Part shown: positions 33,210 through 33,607 of the stretch, one piece after another
Position numbering within the stretch: position 1 is the stretch's first letter
How the letters are laid out: each line of letters opens with the position of its first letter
DNA from: Desulfocurvus vexinensis DSM 17965
GTDB lineage: Bacteria; Desulfobacterota; Desulfovibrionia; Desulfovibrionales; Desulfovibrionaceae
Reading direction: 5' to 3'
Assembly: GCF_000519125.1 (NCBI RefSeq)
Contig: NZ_JAEX01000022.1
Location: 1 to 33,607, forward strand
DNA: 33,607 nt
Notes under the pieces: model-generated
Told to the model about the DNA's origin: nothing
Database searches by the model: none
What the model saw: the letters and a program-made list of their open reading frames with translations, nothing else
Made by a program: the position numbers and the translations under genes

Positions 33210-33607
33210 ATGCTTCCCAAGACCAAAAGCAAACCCAAACACACACTCTCGGACCTCACCGCCCTGGTGTACGGCCCGAGCAAGATCGGCAAGAGCACCT
33301 GGTGCTCCAAGGCCGATGACGCACTGTTCCTGGCGACCGAGCCGGGCCTGAACGCCCTGGAGGTGTTCCAGACCCCGATCACCTGCTGGGACGACCTTCT
33401 GCAGGCCTGCGCCGAGATCGCCGAGGGCAAGCACGAGTTCAAGACCATCGTCGTCGACACGGTGGATAACGCCTACAAGATGTGCTCGGACTACGTCTGC
33501 AAGAAATTCAAGATCGAGCACGAATCCGACCTGGGCTACGGCAAGGGCTACGCGCTGATCAACAACGAGTTCCAGCGCGTCATCAACAAGCTCGCCTTCC
33601 TGCCCTA
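33210..33607 (+). CDS. P-loop ATPase, phage Sak4-like recombination protein (partial)
   Basis: The first 132 residues are present; the gene runs off the window. Walker A is GPSKIGKST (22-30, K28), a Walker B-like strand is TIVVDTVDN, and LFLATEPGLNAL resembles the RecA-fold of Sak4/phage nucleotide-binding proteins. These proteins act in single-strand annealing or recombination with an exonuclease, which fits the Cas4-like gene upstream. AAGGAG lies about 12 bases before ATG 33210. Without the remainder the exact family stays open. Confidence 0.85.
   Translation, partial: MLPKTKSKPKHTLSDLTALVYGPSKIGKSTWCSKADDALFLATEPGLNALEVFQTPITCWDDLLQACAEIAEGKHEFKTIVVDTVDNAYKMCSDYVCKKFKIEHESDLGYGKGYALINNEFQRVINKLAFLP

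Overview
The window looks like a chromosome segment from a GC-rich deltaproteobacterium, most likely a sulfate reducer of the Desulfovibrio group (inference). The reasons are LL-diaminopimelate aminotransferase next to folK, a DHH-CBS-tRNA nucleotidyltransferase fusion beside xerD, a LapA-LapB-MutS cluster, tandem small RRM proteins and very high GC codon use. A mobile element with visibly lower GC follows the tmRNA gene and runs off the right edge.

Core chromosome, about 1-23,850. The window opens with what looks like the end of an IS3-type insertion sequence, abutting a 5'-truncated adenine deaminase gene. A CHASE2 adenylate cyclase follows, then about 2 kb with no convincing gene, then an AT-rich orphan gene with its own promoter. 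A leftward operon (dapL, folK, YHS-domain protein, fructose-6-phosphate aldolase-like gene) ends at a strong hairpin terminator. A rightward block carries xerD, the tRNA nucleotidyltransferase fusion, a LOG-like protein, a HIT protein, lapA, lapB, mutS, a lipoprotein and lysA, ending at a terminator. Two leftward envelope proteins share a small C-terminal domain. Two nearly identical RRM genes each have a sigma-70 promoter, a long leader with two conserved hairpins, and a terminator. The tmRNA gene ssrA closes this part.

Mobile element, about 23,850 to beyond 33,607. A leftward integration module holds a small ORF, a DUF2924 protein, a large serine recombinase and a KorB/ParB-like HTH protein. 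Divergently, a palindrome-bearing promoter drives a three-gene cassette: a LexA-type winged helix without peptidase, a 262-residue protein starting Met-Gly, and a 700-residue QueC/QatC-like PP-loop protein with an added C-terminal regulatory-type module. A nested hairpin terminator isolates this cassette from phage-type genes beyond it: a small conserved protein, a sigma factor, a small protein, a Cas4/RecB-like nuclease and the start of a P-loop ATPase.

The cassette is the best candidate for an undescribed system, probably antiphage cargo. It resembles the QueC-like component of Qat and type IV CBASS immunity but lacks their other genes. The second most interesting signal is the covarying leader RNA shared by the two RRM genes.
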